Notes: generated by a model not told the origin, from the letters alone. 64,000 nucleotides of DNA from Halopenitus malekzadehii (GCF_900108505.1 NZ_FNWU01000002.1:124001-188000); one strand, 5' to 3'; counted from the first letter of the stretch, positions 10,118 through 18,780 are shown. Numbers and translations: made by a program.

Positions 10118-10917
10118 GGCTCGAACACCACCGCTCCGGGCGCGTCGACGTCGAACAGATCCGGCAATCGCCGGGCGAGGTACGGCCCGGTGCCACGACG
10201 GAGATGGAGGTGTGTCTCCACCGACGCCCGATCCAGCAGTACGTGGAGGAGGTCGACGTACACCGCCGACACGCTACTCACGCCGACGAACGAGACGCAC
10301 GTCACGTCGGGGAACGCGCTCCGCCAGGCCGTCCCGTCCGTGTCCCGAAGCGTTCTGATCGCCCGTCGAACGAGCGCGACGTCGGAGACGTGTGAATCGG
10401 TCCGTTCCCGAAGGCTCCGCTCGATGTCGACGGCGGCGTCGATGCGTTCGCGCGCGTCGGCGTCGATGGGGGCGTCGATCGTCCCCGCGGCGTCACGGAG
10501 GCGCCGAAGACGTGCGGGGTGAAAGCCGGTCACGTTCTCGATCTCCGTTCGGAGCTGCTCGATGGCCCGTGGCTCCTCGGGGGCTCCCGGACCGATCGAC
10601 GATCCGGATCCGTCGGTGTGAATGGACCGAACCATCGAGAGCCGGTCGATGCGGTCGATGCAGTCAGTGGACGGTCCCAAGCCGTCGGCGTGGCCGAGGA
10701 GCCGCACGCCGACGTCGGCCGGATCCGCGAACTCGATCCCGTCCTTCGGCGCGTGTGCCTCCCGCAGCCGTCGCTGCACGTTTCGTCGATGGAGTTCGAC
10801 CGGCGTGAGGACCAGCTCGGTCCCCGGCGACCCGTCACGGAGCCGCTCCAGGAGCGACTCCTCGTCTCCCACGTGGAGGGTGAGATCGGCCGGGAGTCGT
10901 GCGTGTGGGATGGACAT
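10114..10917 (-). CDS. AddB/RecC-like protein, N-terminal part (first of two genes)
   Basis: 267 aa, ATG at 10917. The opening region LHVGDEESLLERLRDG, then LVLTPVELHRRNVQRRL, and FADPADVGVRLL follow the pattern of AddB N-terminal domains, where a Walker A loop would normally sit; here none is visible. The last part, DVTCVSFVGVSSVSAVYVDLLHVLL, matches the strand-helix pattern that ends domain 1 of these proteins. It overlaps the next gene by 4 bases. It could be a natural split of one AddB-like protein into two chains. No promoter box is obvious just upstream. Confidence 0.55.
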   Translation of the reverse strand: MSIPHARLPADLTLHVGDEESLLERLRDGSPGTELVLTPVELHRRNVQRRLREAHAPKDGIEFADPADVGVRLLGHADGLGPSTDCIDRIDRLSMVRSIHTDGSGSSIGPGAPEEPRAIEQLRTEIENVTGFHPARLRRLRDAAGTIDAPIDADARERIDAAVDIERSLRERTDSHVSDVALVRRAIRTLRDTDGTAWRSAFPDVTCVSFVGVSSVSAVYVDLLHVLLDRASVETHLHLRRGTGPYLARRLPDLFDVDAPGAVVFEP

Positions 10918-11269
10918 CGTCAGGTACCGCGTATCGTCGTCAGTTACCGCGTCGTATCGTCAGTGATCCGGGCGTCGTCGTGGCCTGCAGGTCACCGACC
11001 CGCGTTACGTGCAGGTCCCGCCTCCTCGTACATCAACCATTGGTGTGCTGGCCGATGACTCCCCGGATCGGGACACGTCACCGATCGGAGACGGAACACG
11101 TCGACGACGGAACCTGGATGCACGTATGAACGAGGTACTGCTATATCTTTTCGAGTATCGTTGCCGTCCTTTTTCGAACGTCCGTCATCCGTTCGTTATC
11201 ACTCGCCGTCTCCGACGTGCTCGGCGGTGGAGGGATCGAGAACGGTCGCCGTCGCCTATCGGTCCCGAC
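10918..11269. other. 352-bp intergenic region with a 20-bp direct repeat
   Basis: Lies between the AddB-like gene start and the end of the CetZ-like gene. It holds an imperfect 20-bp direct repeat (10925-10944 and 10945-10964, taccgcgt...cagt) next to the operon start. An AT-rich stretch at 11139-11150 (tgctatatcttt) could be a promoter box for either direction. I see no convincing gene or RNA in it. Confidence 0.5.
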
Positions 11270-12406
11270 TCACTCCGACGGGGGCGTCGCCGCCGCCGCC
11301 TCGCCGTCGTCCCGCTGTGTCGCGACCGCCGCGCGCTGCAGGTCGTCGATCCGGGGGACGTCGGTGACGTTCGAGAGGACGACGAGCGCTTCGAGCGTGG
11401 ACGACCGATCGCGGGGGTCGTCGCCGGCCAGGATCTCGACGGTGTCGGCCTCCTCCTCGAGCCACTGGCGAGCGCTCTCGAACCCGCGCCGGGAGAACGC
11501 CGACGGCGGCCCGGACAACACGACCAGCGCCCGTTCCGCGCTGGCGACGTCGCAGGGAACCGTCAACCGCGACGTGGTCGCCTGCTGGACGAGCGAGTTG
11601 ACCTTCGCGGCGTCGGTCGTCCGGTCGGCCGGCTCGTCGGGATCGTACCCGAACCACGACAGCAGGCGGGCGAACAGCCCCGCCCCCCCCGACACCACGT
11701 CGGTCGTGGCGTGGCCGATCGAGACGATCCCGCCCGGCTCGAGGGTCCGAACCACGTCGCTCGAGTCGACCGCGTTCTCGGCGATCGTGTTCGAGTCGCG
11801 TTCGCCGGCGGCGAACAGGGTACAGATACGCCGTGCGAGCGCCCGCGTCGCGTCCTCGCCGTTCTCGGCCTCCGGTTTGAGCCAGGCGTCGTGATCGAAG
11901 GTGATCGTGCTTGCCGCCGCCGGAACGATGGTCCGGATCGCGCGGGCGGCGTTGAGCGCCGCCGCGTCACCGTCCTCGTCGGCCGGCAGAACGCCGAGCG
12001 CGTATACCGGTTCGTCGTAGGTCGCCTGCAGTTCCTCGACGAGCACCGACCCGGCCCCGCTGCCGGTCGCGCTTCCGAGTCCCGCGGCGACGAGGACGCC
12101 GTCGGCGTCGTAGACGTCGATCGCATCCAGCGCACGGCGTATCTCCGGCAGATCGCCCCGCGTCACCTCGGCGGCGATGTCGGGACCGCCATCGACGCCG
12201 TCGACCGTGACCTGCGGATGGGTGTCGCCGATCAGGACGCGCCGGTCCTCGGGAACCGTCTCGACGTCGTCGGTCGGCGACCGGGAGATGTCACAGACGA
12301 TCGCGTTCCCGCCGGTGAACGTGCGGCCGGTTTCGGCCTCGATCTCCCGGATGCAGTCGACGACCCGACTCCCGGTGGCGCCGACGCCGACGAGTGCGAG
12401 CTCCAT
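11270..12406 (-). CDS. CetZ-type tubulin/FtsZ-family GTPase, divergent paralogue
   Basis: 378-aa CetZ-like protein of the tubulin/FtsZ superfamily, cytoskeletal GTPases that control cell shape in haloarchaea. It opens with ALVGVGATGSRVVD. The glycine-rich tubulin signature is altered to GLGSATGSGAGSV, while the T7-loop region NAVDSSDVVRTL keeps the N-x-x-D-S-S-D pattern of its neighbour. Late motifs ALVVLSGPPSAFSRRGFE and EILAGDDPRDRSS match those of the upstream paralogue. Second gene of a two-gene operon, 3 bp after the stop of the first. The altered glycine loop suggests weaker or specialised GTP binding (inference). Confidence 0.87.
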   Translation of the reverse strand: MELALVGVGATGSRVVDCIREIEAETGRTFTGGNAIVCDISRSPTDDVETVPEDRRVLIGDTHPQVTVDGVDGGPDIAAEVTRGDLPEIRRALDAIDVYDADGVLVAAGLGSATGSGAGSVLVEELQATYDEPVYALGVLPADEDGDAAALNAARAIRTIVPAAASTITFDHDAWLKPEAENGEDATRALARRICTLFAAGERDSNTIAENAVDSSDVVRTLEPGGIVSIGHATTDVVSGGAGLFARLLSWFGYDPDEPADRTTDAAKVNSLVQQATTSRLTVPCDVASAERALVVLSGPPSAFSRRGFESARQWLEEEADTVEILAGDDPRDRSSTLEALVVLSNVTDVPRIDDLQRAAVATQRDDGEAAAATPPSE

Positions 12407-12409
12407 CGG

Positions 12410-13591
12410 TTAGACGACGGGGTCGAGGTCGTTGTTCTCGTCGGTGATCAGGTCGTTGATCTCCTCCTCGCGGACGGCCTCCTGCTCGGCGATCTTCTCC
12501 TGGGCGTCGACCGCCTGGTTCTGGATCTCGTTGATCCGCGGGGTCTCCGTGACGTTCGAGAGGAGCACCGCCGCCGCGAGCTGGGGGGATTTCCCTCGCG
12601 GATCGTCGCCGACGAGCACCTCGACGGTGTCCGCTTCCTGTTCGAGCCACTGGCGCGCGCTCTCGATACCCTTCCGGGAGAACTCGCTTGGCGGCCCCGA
12701 GAGGACGACGAGCGCGCGGTCGGCGCTCGAGATCTCGGCGGGCACCGTGAGCCGGGAGTTGACCGCCCGGCGGACGAGCCCCTGGATCTTCGTCGCCTTG
12801 CTGCCCTCGTCCGCCGACTCCGCCCGGTCGGTGCTCCAGCGGTCGAGCAGGCCGCCGGTGGCGGCGTCGTTGTCCACCTCGGTGGCGGCGTAGCCGATCG
12901 TCGAGACGCCGCCGGTGTCGAGCGTCCGGATGATGTCGCTTGAGTCCATCGCGTTCTCGGCGACCTCGGAGTCGTCCGTCTCGCCGGCCGCAAGCAGGGT
13001 CACGAGCCGGGCCGCGAGCTCGCGGTTCATCTGCTCGTATCCCTCCTCGATCGTCTGTTCGCGGGCGCGCCAAGCGTCGTTGTCGAAGCCGATGAAGTTG
13101 TCGACCTTGGTGACGAACGACTGCAGCGACCGGGCCGCGTTCAGCGCCGGGCGGCCGCCCTCGTACTTGCCGGGCAGCACGCCGAGCCCGTAGACCGGCT
13201 CGTCGTACATCTCCTGGAGGGTGTCGATCACGACCGGACCGCCGCCGCTGCCCGATCCGCCGCCGAGTCCCGCGACGACGAGGAGGGCGTCGACCTCGTG
13301 GATCTCGACGTCGTCGAACGCGCGGCGGATCTCCTCGATGTCGGCCTTCGCGACCTCGGCGCCGACCTCGACGTCGCCGCCGACGCCGTGACCCTTGGCT
13401 TTCTGGTTCGTGTCGCCGATGAGGACGCGCCGGTCCTCGGGGATGTAATCCGGCTTCGCGAGGTCCGTCCGCGCGGTGTTGATCGCGTGGACGTGCTGAC
13501 AGAGGTTCCGATCGGTTTGGGATTCGAACTCGAGCATCCGGTCGACGATCTTGCTCCCGGCGTTCCCGACGCCGATCGTGGCGAGCTTCAT
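12410..13591 (-). CDS. CetZ-type tubulin/FtsZ-family GTPase
   Basis: 393-aa CetZ family protein. N-terminal nucleotide loop ATIGVGNAGSKIVDRM, tubulin signature GLGGGSGSGGGPVV (about residues 105-118), LGVLPGKYEGG, and the T7 loop NAMDSSDIIRTLD, which supplies the catalytic acidic residues to the neighbouring subunit in polymers. C-terminal segment VVLSGPPSEFSRKGIE and VLVGDDPRGKSP. First gene of the tandem pair. CetZ proteins are known in Haloferax to control cell shape and motility; which CetZ subgroup this is cannot be assigned here. Confidence 0.9.
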   Translation of the reverse strand: MKLATIGVGNAGSKIVDRMLEFESQTDRNLCQHVHAINTARTDLAKPDYIPEDRRVLIGDTNQKAKGHGVGGDVEVGAEVAKADIEEIRRAFDDVEIHEVDALLVVAGLGGGSGSGGGPVVIDTLQEMYDEPVYGLGVLPGKYEGGRPALNAARSLQSFVTKVDNFIGFDNDAWRAREQTIEEGYEQMNRELAARLVTLLAAGETDDSEVAENAMDSSDIIRTLDTGGVSTIGYAATEVDNDAATGGLLDRWSTDRAESADEGSKATKIQGLVRRAVNSRLTVPAEISSADRALVVLSGPPSEFSRKGIESARQWLEQEADTVEVLVGDDPRGKSPQLAAAVLLSNVTETPRINEIQNQAVDAQEKIAEQEAVREEEINDLITDENNDLDPVV

Positions 13592-13891
13592 ACCCCCCGT
13601 TCACGCTCCAGGGGTTTTAAAGCCGATGTAATTTACATTTGATATGTTTGGTGACGAAACGATCGATCGATCCGGCGTCAAGTCGCCGCCCCGGCTGGTG
13701 AGGTTCCGGTAGACCCTCGGGAGCGTCCCCAACTCGGGAGCGACGGTACAGCTCGTTCCGGGGGTTGCGGTTCACACGCCGGGACCGGTACAACTACTGA
13801 CTGCATATTGATACATTTGGGCGACACGAGCGAATGATCAGCCGCGCTCCCGTCGGAACCCCTTTGGGGGCGGCTGTCCGACTCTCGCGGT
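13592..13891. other. Divergent intergenic region, cetZ / eIF-2B-like gene
   Basis: A 300-bp spacer between divergently transcribed genes. Besides the TATA-like box for the cetZ pair, an AT-rich segment gcatattgatacattt is at about 13802-13817, some 75 bases before the + strand start. No coding sequence is supported. Confidence 0.4.
13610..13622 (-). promoter_or_regulatory. TATA-like box for the cetZ pair
   Basis: Read on the minus strand the sequence is ggctttaaaaccc, about 23-30 bases before the cetZ ATG at 13591, the spacing expected for a leaderless archaeal transcript. A second AT-rich stretch (atgtaatttacatttgatatg) lies at 13626-13646. Confidence 0.5.
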
Positions 13892-14755
13892 ATGATCGAC
13901 GAGACCGTCGCGGAGATCCGGGCGATGCAGACCCACAGCTCCTCGGTCGCCGCGGTGAAGGCCACCGAGGCGCTCGCGGACCTCATCGACCGGGAATATT
14001 CGTCCCTCGAGGAGTTCGAGCGGGACCTCGAACACAACGCCGGCGTCCTCCGCCGGTCCGACACCTCCCACGCCGCCCTCCACAACGCGGTCCGGGACGT
14101 GGAACGCGCCGTCGTCGGCGAGGCGGACTCGATCCCCGAGGCGAAACACCGCCTGGAGGCCGCAATCGACGACGCCGTCGAGGCGGTCAGGACCGGCAAG
14201 CGCCGAGCCGCGGAACACGCCGCCGCGACCATCGCGGACGGCGAGACGCTTCTCACCCACGACTACTCCTCGACGGTGCTCGAGGCGATCGAGAACGCGA
14301 CGGCGGAGGGCGCACATCTCTCCGCGTACGTGACCGAAGCGCGCCCGCGGTACCTCGGTCGGAAGTCGGCGCGCGAGCTGTCGGCGAATCCACGCGTCGA
14401 CACGACGATGGTGGTCGACAGCGCGATGGGCCACGCGCTCCGGCAGTGCGACCGCGTCCTGCTGGGAATGACCTGCATCACGGACGGCACCTACTACAAC
14501 CGGATCGGCACCTTCCCGCTCGTGACCACCGCCGCCGAACTCGGCGTCCCGGTGACCGTCGTCGGGTCGAGCGCGAAGCTGATCGAGTCGTTCCACTTCG
14601 AGAACGACTTCCGTGATTCCGTCGAGGTGTCGCGTGAGCCGATGGCGGACGTGACGATCGAGAACCCGGCATATGACGCCACGCCGGTCGAGGCCGTCGA
14701 TCGGGTCATCACCGACGAGGGTGACGTTCCGGTCGACTCACTGACCACGTCGTAG
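13892..14755 (+). CDS. eIF-2B alpha/beta/delta-family protein (ribose-1,5-bisphosphate isomerase-like)
   Basis: 287-aa protein of the eIF-2B alpha/beta/delta superfamily, which in archaea includes ribose-1,5-bisphosphate isomerases of nucleotide salvage and methylthioribose-1-phosphate isomerase relatives. Seen: the N-terminal helical domain (MIDETVAEIRAMQTHSSS), ETLLTHDYSSTVLEAI, TEARPRYLGRKSARELS, and the superfamily C-terminal motif LGMTCITDGTYYNRIGTFPL with VVGSSAKLIESF. Here the aspartate of the usual GAD motif is replaced (LLGMTCI), so the substrate class is uncertain. Monocistronic on the + strand. Confidence 0.82.
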   Translation: MIDETVAEIRAMQTHSSSVAAVKATEALADLIDREYSSLEEFERDLEHNAGVLRRSDTSHAALHNAVRDVERAVVGEADSIPEAKHRLEAAIDDAVEAVRTGKRRAAEHAAATIADGETLLTHDYSSTVLEAIENATAEGAHLSAYVTEARPRYLGRKSARELSANPRVDTTMVVDSAMGHALRQCDRVLLGMTCITDGTYYNRIGTFPLVTTAAELGVPVTVVGSSAKLIESFHFENDFRDSVEVSREPMADVTIENPAYDATPVEAVDRVITDEGDVPVDSLTTS

Positions 14756-14819
14756 GAGAAACGGAACCGCCACGACACGACGGGGAAACACCCACGAGGA
14801 TCGCCCTCGTGGGTGGGAT

Positions 14820-15521
14820 ATGGCTAGCCCCGACGACGGCTTCACCGCCCAGATCCTGTTGTACGACGGCTTCGACGAACTCGACGCGATCGGTCCCTAC
14901 GAAGCACTCGCGATCGCCGGCGAGATCCTGGCGGACGCCGATCCGGCGGACTCACCCGACGCCCACGCGCCGTCGGCACTCACCGTCGAGTACGTCACGC
15001 TCGAACCGCGCGAGCGCGTAGTCGCGAGCCACGGCACACGCATCGAGCCGGACGGCGTGCTTGCGGTCCCCTCGGAGGGCGAATCGGCGGCGTCGAATCC
15101 GGATCTCCTCGTCATTCCGGGCGGCGGCTGGACCGCACGCGATCCGGACGCGAGTGCGTGGGCGGAGGCCCAACGCGGCGCGATCCCCGACGCGCTCGCC
15201 GCGATCGCCGGAACGAGCGTACGGCTCGCGTCGGTGTGTACCGGCACGATGCTGCTCGCGACGGCGGGGATCACGGACGGCCGGCGGGCCGTCACGCACG
15301 CGAGCGCGCTTGAGGATCTTCGTGAATCGGGCGCGACGGTGGTCGACGCCCGGGTCGTCGACGACGGCGACGTCGTGAGCGCCGGCGGGATCACCTCCGG
15401 AATCGACCTGGGGATCTACCTCGTCCGGGACGTTCTCGGAGGGACGATCGCCGACCGGGTGGCGACGCGGCTCGAGTACACGCCCCAGGGAACCGTGGCC
15501 GGTCGGGACGAATCCGACTGA
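14820..15521 (+). CDS. DJ-1/PfpI family protein
   Basis: 233-aa class I glutamine-amidotransferase-like protein of the DJ-1/ThiJ/PfpI family. Motifs: ILLYDGFDELDAIGPYEAL at the N-terminus, LLVIPGGGW, the nucleophile elbow ASVCTGTMLLATAG with Cys140, then GRRAVTHASA and GGITSGIDLGIYLVRD. This arrangement matches the AraC-associated/isonitrile hydratase-like subgroup, but there is no DNA-binding domain. Its exact activity is unknown. The stop codon is also the first three bases of a 26-bp tandem repeat array. Confidence 0.88.
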   Translation: MASPDDGFTAQILLYDGFDELDAIGPYEALAIAGEILADADPADSPDAHAPSALTVEYVTLEPRERVVASHGTRIEPDGVLAVPSEGESAASNPDLLVIPGGGWTARDPDASAWAEAQRGAIPDALAAIAGTSVRLASVCTGTMLLATAGITDGRRAVTHASALEDLRESGATVVDARVVDDGDVVSAGGITSGIDLGIYLVRDVLGGTIADRVATRLEYTPQGTVAGRDESD

Positions 15522-15742
15522 CGACGGTCGGCGGGGAAACGGCTTGACGACGGTCGGCGGGGAAACGGCTTGACGACGGTCGGCGGGGAAACGGCTTGAC
15601 GACGGTCGGCGGGGAAACGGCTTGACGACGGTCGGCGGGGAAACGGCTTGACGACGGTCGGCGGGGAAACGGCTTGACGACGGTCGGCGGGGAAACGGCT
15701 TGACGACGGTCGGCGGGGAAACGGCTTGACGACGGTCGGCGG
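15519..15742. repeat. 26-bp perfect tandem repeat, eight units plus a partial
   Basis: The unit is tgacgacggtcggcgggg followed by aaacggct (26 bp). Units begin at 15519, 15545, 15571, 15597, 15623, 15649, 15675 and 15701, with a 16-base partial copy from 15727. Copies appear identical. The first unit starts with the TGA stop of the DJ-1 gene. There are no spacers, so it is not a CRISPR array; 26 is not a multiple of three, so it is not an in-frame coding repeat. Confidence 0.97.
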
Positions 15743-15845
15743 AGGTAGTACGATCGCGGCCGCAGGGTGTGACACACGACGGGAATTCGCTTCGCGGGAA
15801 ACGATCGATCCCGTCACGGGCGGCCGATTCCGTATGAATGGCAGT

Positions 15846-15856
15846 ACATTTAGTAT
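15846..15856 (+). promoter_or_regulatory. Candidate promoter of the five-gene AAA+ operon
   Basis: The AT-rich sequence acatttagtatg lies about 25-35 bases before the ATG at 15880, the place for an archaeal TATA box and a leaderless or short-leader transcript covering 15880-23332. Confidence 0.45.
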
Positions 15857-15879
15857 GCTACAGATACGTTCACGGACTG

Positions 15880-16995
15880 ATGCCGCTTCGCCCAGCCGAC
15901 ACCGACCTGCTCGGGGAGATCGCCATCTCCATCGCGCGGGAGAACTACGGCTTTCTCTACGTCGACCGCGTGACCGAGGAGATCCGGGACCGATACGAGT
16001 CCGCGGACACCGGGCTGACGAAGGCGAGCAGCCTGAGTCGCTCGGAGATCAAGGAGTCGCTCCAGGAGATCGCCGGGCAGGAACACGAGGACTTCCGGCG
16101 GATCCGGTCGGGCGTCTACTACTATGACCTGTTCTCGACCGGTCACGACAATCGGGTCCCGAACCGACTCAAGGACCTGTTTCTGTCGACCCAACAGGTC
16201 GTCACCGCCGAACAGATACGCAACGAGTTCAACCTCGCCGTCGACGACGTGGAGTTCTTCGTCGACAAGCTGGTCTCGAACGACATGCTCTTCCGGATCG
16301 CGGCGGGCTCGCGGGAGTACTACTCGGTCGGGTCGTTGCTGAAGGAGCAGACGGGACAGAACCGGCTCGAGGACGAACTCAGGGAGCAGTCGCGCGGCAG
16401 CGAACCGCTGGGCATCCTGTCGCACGACGAGCTCGAGCAGATCATCTCGGTCAACGCGACCACCGACGTCATCCGATATCTGGAGGGTCAGCTCGGATTC
16501 CTTGCCGATCTCGACGGCGAATATCTGGTGTGGGGCGCCCTCGAGGACTACGGCCGGTGGATGGCCGAGGAGATCGCCGACGACGTGGTCGCGGAGTTCG
16601 ACGACGTCGGTCACGCGATGCCCACAAGCGAGTACCGCGAGGTCGTCACCGCCCGGATCGAGGGGCGGACGGACATCCTCGAGAACGTCAGCCGGGCTGA
16701 ACGCGACGACGTGATCGACGCGGTCGAGGAGGGCCTCCAGGCGGTCGTCGACGTCGACGTCGACGGCCGGATCGCGGTGCACCGCGAACCACTCGTCGAG
16801 GAGATCGACGCCCACGCTGAGAAGATCGTCTCGCCGCTGCTTGCCGACACCGCCGCCGCGACCCCCTCGGTGATGAAGGAGGAAGCCGAAGCCGAGATCG
16901 AGGGGCTCCGGCTCGCCGACAGCGAGGAGGCGAACCGCTACCTGAGAGAACAGGTCCGCGAGCGGGCCGACGCCAAGATCGAGGAGGCCTTTTAA
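15880..16995 (+). CDS. Tandem winged-helix-like protein, first gene of the AAA+ operon
   Basis: 371 aa from ATG 15880 (MPLRPADTDLLGEI); the earlier in-frame start adds 14 unlikely residues. I do not recognise a named family. By eye there are three successive winged-helix-like units: about residues 8-90 ending in FRRIRSGVYYYDLF, about 95-150 (STQQVVTAEQIRNEFNL to FRIAAGSREYYSVG), and about 175-225 (ILSHDELEQIISVNATTDV to DLDGEYLVWG), each ending in a beta-wing-like strand pair. The C-terminal third is helical and acidic. Tandem winged helices occur in ESCRT-II and in other scaffold proteins, so a structural or adaptor role is a guess. Gene 1 of a tight operon; the next ATG is 3 bp after the stop. 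Confidence 0.75.
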   Translation: MPLRPADTDLLGEIAISIARENYGFLYVDRVTEEIRDRYESADTGLTKASSLSRSEIKESLQEIAGQEHEDFRRIRSGVYYYDLFSTGHDNRVPNRLKDLFLSTQQVVTAEQIRNEFNLAVDDVEFFVDKLVSNDMLFRIAAGSREYYSVGSLLKEQTGQNRLEDELREQSRGSEPLGILSHDELEQIISVNATTDVIRYLEGQLGFLADLDGEYLVWGALEDYGRWMAEEIADDVVAEFDDVGHAMPTSEYREVVTARIEGRTDILENVSRAERDDVIDAVEEGLQAVVDVDVDGRIAVHREPLVEEIDAHAEKIVSPLLADTAAATPSVMKEEAEAEIEGLRLADSEEANRYLREQVRERADAKIEEAF

Positions 16996-16998
16996 CCA

Positions 16999-18015
16999 AT
17001 GCGAACCAGATTCAGCGACTTCACGACCAACGAACAGAACGGAACGACCTTCGTCACGGCGGTTCCCCAAAGCAGCGCGGACGAGCCCGTCCGTTTCGAC
17101 GCGAGCATCGCCGATCAGGGTTCCGACGACGACCCGCAGGCCAACTGGGAGGAGATAATCGCCACGCTCGCCCAGGGACACCTCGGTAACGAACTGCTGA
17201 TCGAGGGGGGACGCGGCGTGATGGACAAGGAGGTCGCCATCGAGGCGCTCGTCGAGTCGGACGCCGAACACGTCCGGAACGAGCACGCCGCCCACGCCGT
17301 CCTCGAGTACCTCGACGACCAGGACATCGTCTCCATCGACGGCGAGGAGGTCGTCGTGTTGCTCTCCTACGAGCAGATCCGTGAGGAGGGATCGAGCTCG
17401 ATGCTCAACAACTGGGCGGCGACCCTCGACGCCTGCGTCGAGCGGATCGACTCCGCGATCGAGCGGGTCAAACAGAACCAGGAGACGCTCCAACAGCACT
17501 TCGAGGACCTCTCGGACACCCAGAACCTCGAGCAGGAGTACGCCCAGAAGGCCGACGAGCTGAAACAGGAGATGAAGGGGCTGCTGGCCGGGCGGATGCC
17601 CTCCGAACTCGCCGACGACGAGAAACGGCGGTTCGAGATGCTCCGCAAGCGGTACCACCGCTACGAGATGTTCGAGGAGAAGGCCGCCTCGCCGGTCGCG
17701 GAGACGCAAGGACCGGAGATCCTCGGGGCCGTCGTCGAGGACATGGAGAACATCAAGCTGCTGTTGATGGACCAAAGCCAGGAGTTCCGCAAGCTGGCGC
17801 TCTCGGAGAACTTCACCGAAAGCGGCGCGCTCCAGGACCTCGAGAACCTCGAGAGCTTCGTCGCGGAGTTCGGCGACGTCACCGAGCCGAGCGAGCAGAT
17901 GGAGGAGAAATCCGACGACGAGTTCGTCGAGGATCTGTTCGATATGCGCGAATCGACGACCACCGAGGAGGTCCAACAGCTTGACGAAGACGCGACGCTC
18001 GAGACGACACGGTAA
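16999..18015 (+). CDS. Winged-helix plus coiled-coil protein (ESCRT-III-like organisation?)
   Basis: 338 aa, unknown family. A disordered start is followed by a winged-helix-like unit at about residues 49-125 (NWEEIIATLAQGHLG to DIVSIDGEEVVVLLS). Then come long charged helices with coiled-coil character at about 133-280, including NQETLQQHFEDLSDTQNLEQEY, and a Glu/Asp-rich C-terminal tail from about 290 (MEEKSDDEFVEDLFDMRES). A helical core followed by an acidic tail with a short hydrophobic motif is how ESCRT-III/CdvB proteins are built, and their tails bind the Vps4 AAA ATPase. A AAA ATPase is encoded two genes later. This is resemblance of layout, not a demonstrated homology. Confidence 0.72.
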   Translation: MRTRFSDFTTNEQNGTTFVTAVPQSSADEPVRFDASIADQGSDDDPQANWEEIIATLAQGHLGNELLIEGGRGVMDKEVAIEALVESDAEHVRNEHAAHAVLEYLDDQDIVSIDGEEVVVLLSYEQIREEGSSSMLNNWAATLDACVERIDSAIERVKQNQETLQQHFEDLSDTQNLEQEYAQKADELKQEMKGLLAGRMPSELADDEKRRFEMLRKRYHRYEMFEEKAASPVAETQGPEILGAVVEDMENIKLLLMDQSQEFRKLALSENFTESGALQDLENLESFVAEFGDVTEPSEQMEEKSDDEFVEDLFDMRESTTTEEVQQLDEDATLETTR

Positions 18016-18021
18016 GGCGGG

Positions 18022-18780
18022 ATGTTCGCTGCATCGTTCCTCGGGACCTTGCGGCACGCACGGAACCGGACCACGGCGGAGCTGCGGAAGCGGCGGTATG
18101 ACGACGCCGACGACGAGGCCTGGCGCGTCGTCGAGGACGCCCTGGATGCGGTCTGTGACCTCGTCGAGCTGAGCCTCCATGGCGTTCCGCTGCCGCCGGC
18201 CGCCGCAACCGGCGGGACTGCCTCACGGGACGCCGACGAGGCGATCGCGGCGCTCCTCGACCGGCGCTTCGAACGCGATCCCTGGAGCGACGGGGATCCC
18301 CCGCGGCCACCGACTGCCGCGGTCGAGACCGAGGACGAGAACGGTGACGAGGCTGAGGACGTTGATGAGGGCGAGGACGGTGACGGCACCGAGGACGGTG
18401 ACGAGGCCGGGAGCGACCGTGAGGACCTGGCTCCCGACCGGATCGAAACGGTGGCGGGGACGACGATCGTGCCGCTATCGAGGACCGGCCCGCGGGCGGC
18501 GAACTGGGACGTCCTCTTCGATCGGCTGGTCACCCACGCGATCGCGGTGACGACCGAGTGTCGAAAGCTGGCCGGCAGACAACGCATCGACGGCGCCACC
18601 GACCTGGCGGCCGCCTGGGAGGGCGTCGCGGACCTGCTCGGCGATCTCGCGTCGTTCATCGCGTTCGTCCGCCGGGCGGCCGCCTGGACGAACGACCCGG
18701 ACCCGGAGACGATCGACCGCTCGGAGGCCGCGTTCTCGGCCGCCCGGGCGTTGACCGACGAGACGACGACCACGACATGA
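18022..18780 (+). CDS. Uncharacterised protein with Asp/Glu-rich linker
   Basis: 252 aa, no recognised family. An N-terminal helical part (about residues 1-85) and a C-terminal helical part (about 145-250, including NWDVLFDRLVTHAIAV and WEGVADLLGDLASFIAFV) are joined by a low-complexity Glu/Asp/Gly linker. The GC-rich repeats in that linker are typical of slipping. Translation is tightly linked to the next gene: the AAA ATPase start overlaps this stop as ATGA. Probably a partner of the ATPase. Confidence 0.7.
   Translation: MFAASFLGTLRHARNRTTAELRKRRYDDADDEAWRVVEDALDAVCDLVELSLHGVPLPPAAATGGTASRDADEAIAALLDRRFERDPWSDGDPPRPPTAAVETEDENGDEAEDVDEGEDGDGTEDGDEAGSDREDLAPDRIETVAGTTIVPLSRTGPRAANWDVLFDRLVTHAIAVTTECRKLAGRQRIDGATDLAAAWEGVADLLGDLASFIAFVRRAAAWTNDPDPETIDRSEAAFSAARALTDETTTTT

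Noticed and set aside
10918-11269. tRNA or structured RNA gene
   Set aside because: No cloverleaf or conserved loop sequences could be formed by eye.
15519-15742. CRISPR array
   Set aside because: Units are contiguous with no spacers, and no cas genes are present.
15850-18180. 776-aa minus-strand open frame across the first AAA+ operon genes
   Set aside because: It is a shadow of the + strand genes; long antisense frames are common in GC-rich halophile DNA, and its Leu/Val/Asp-rich translation has no motif.
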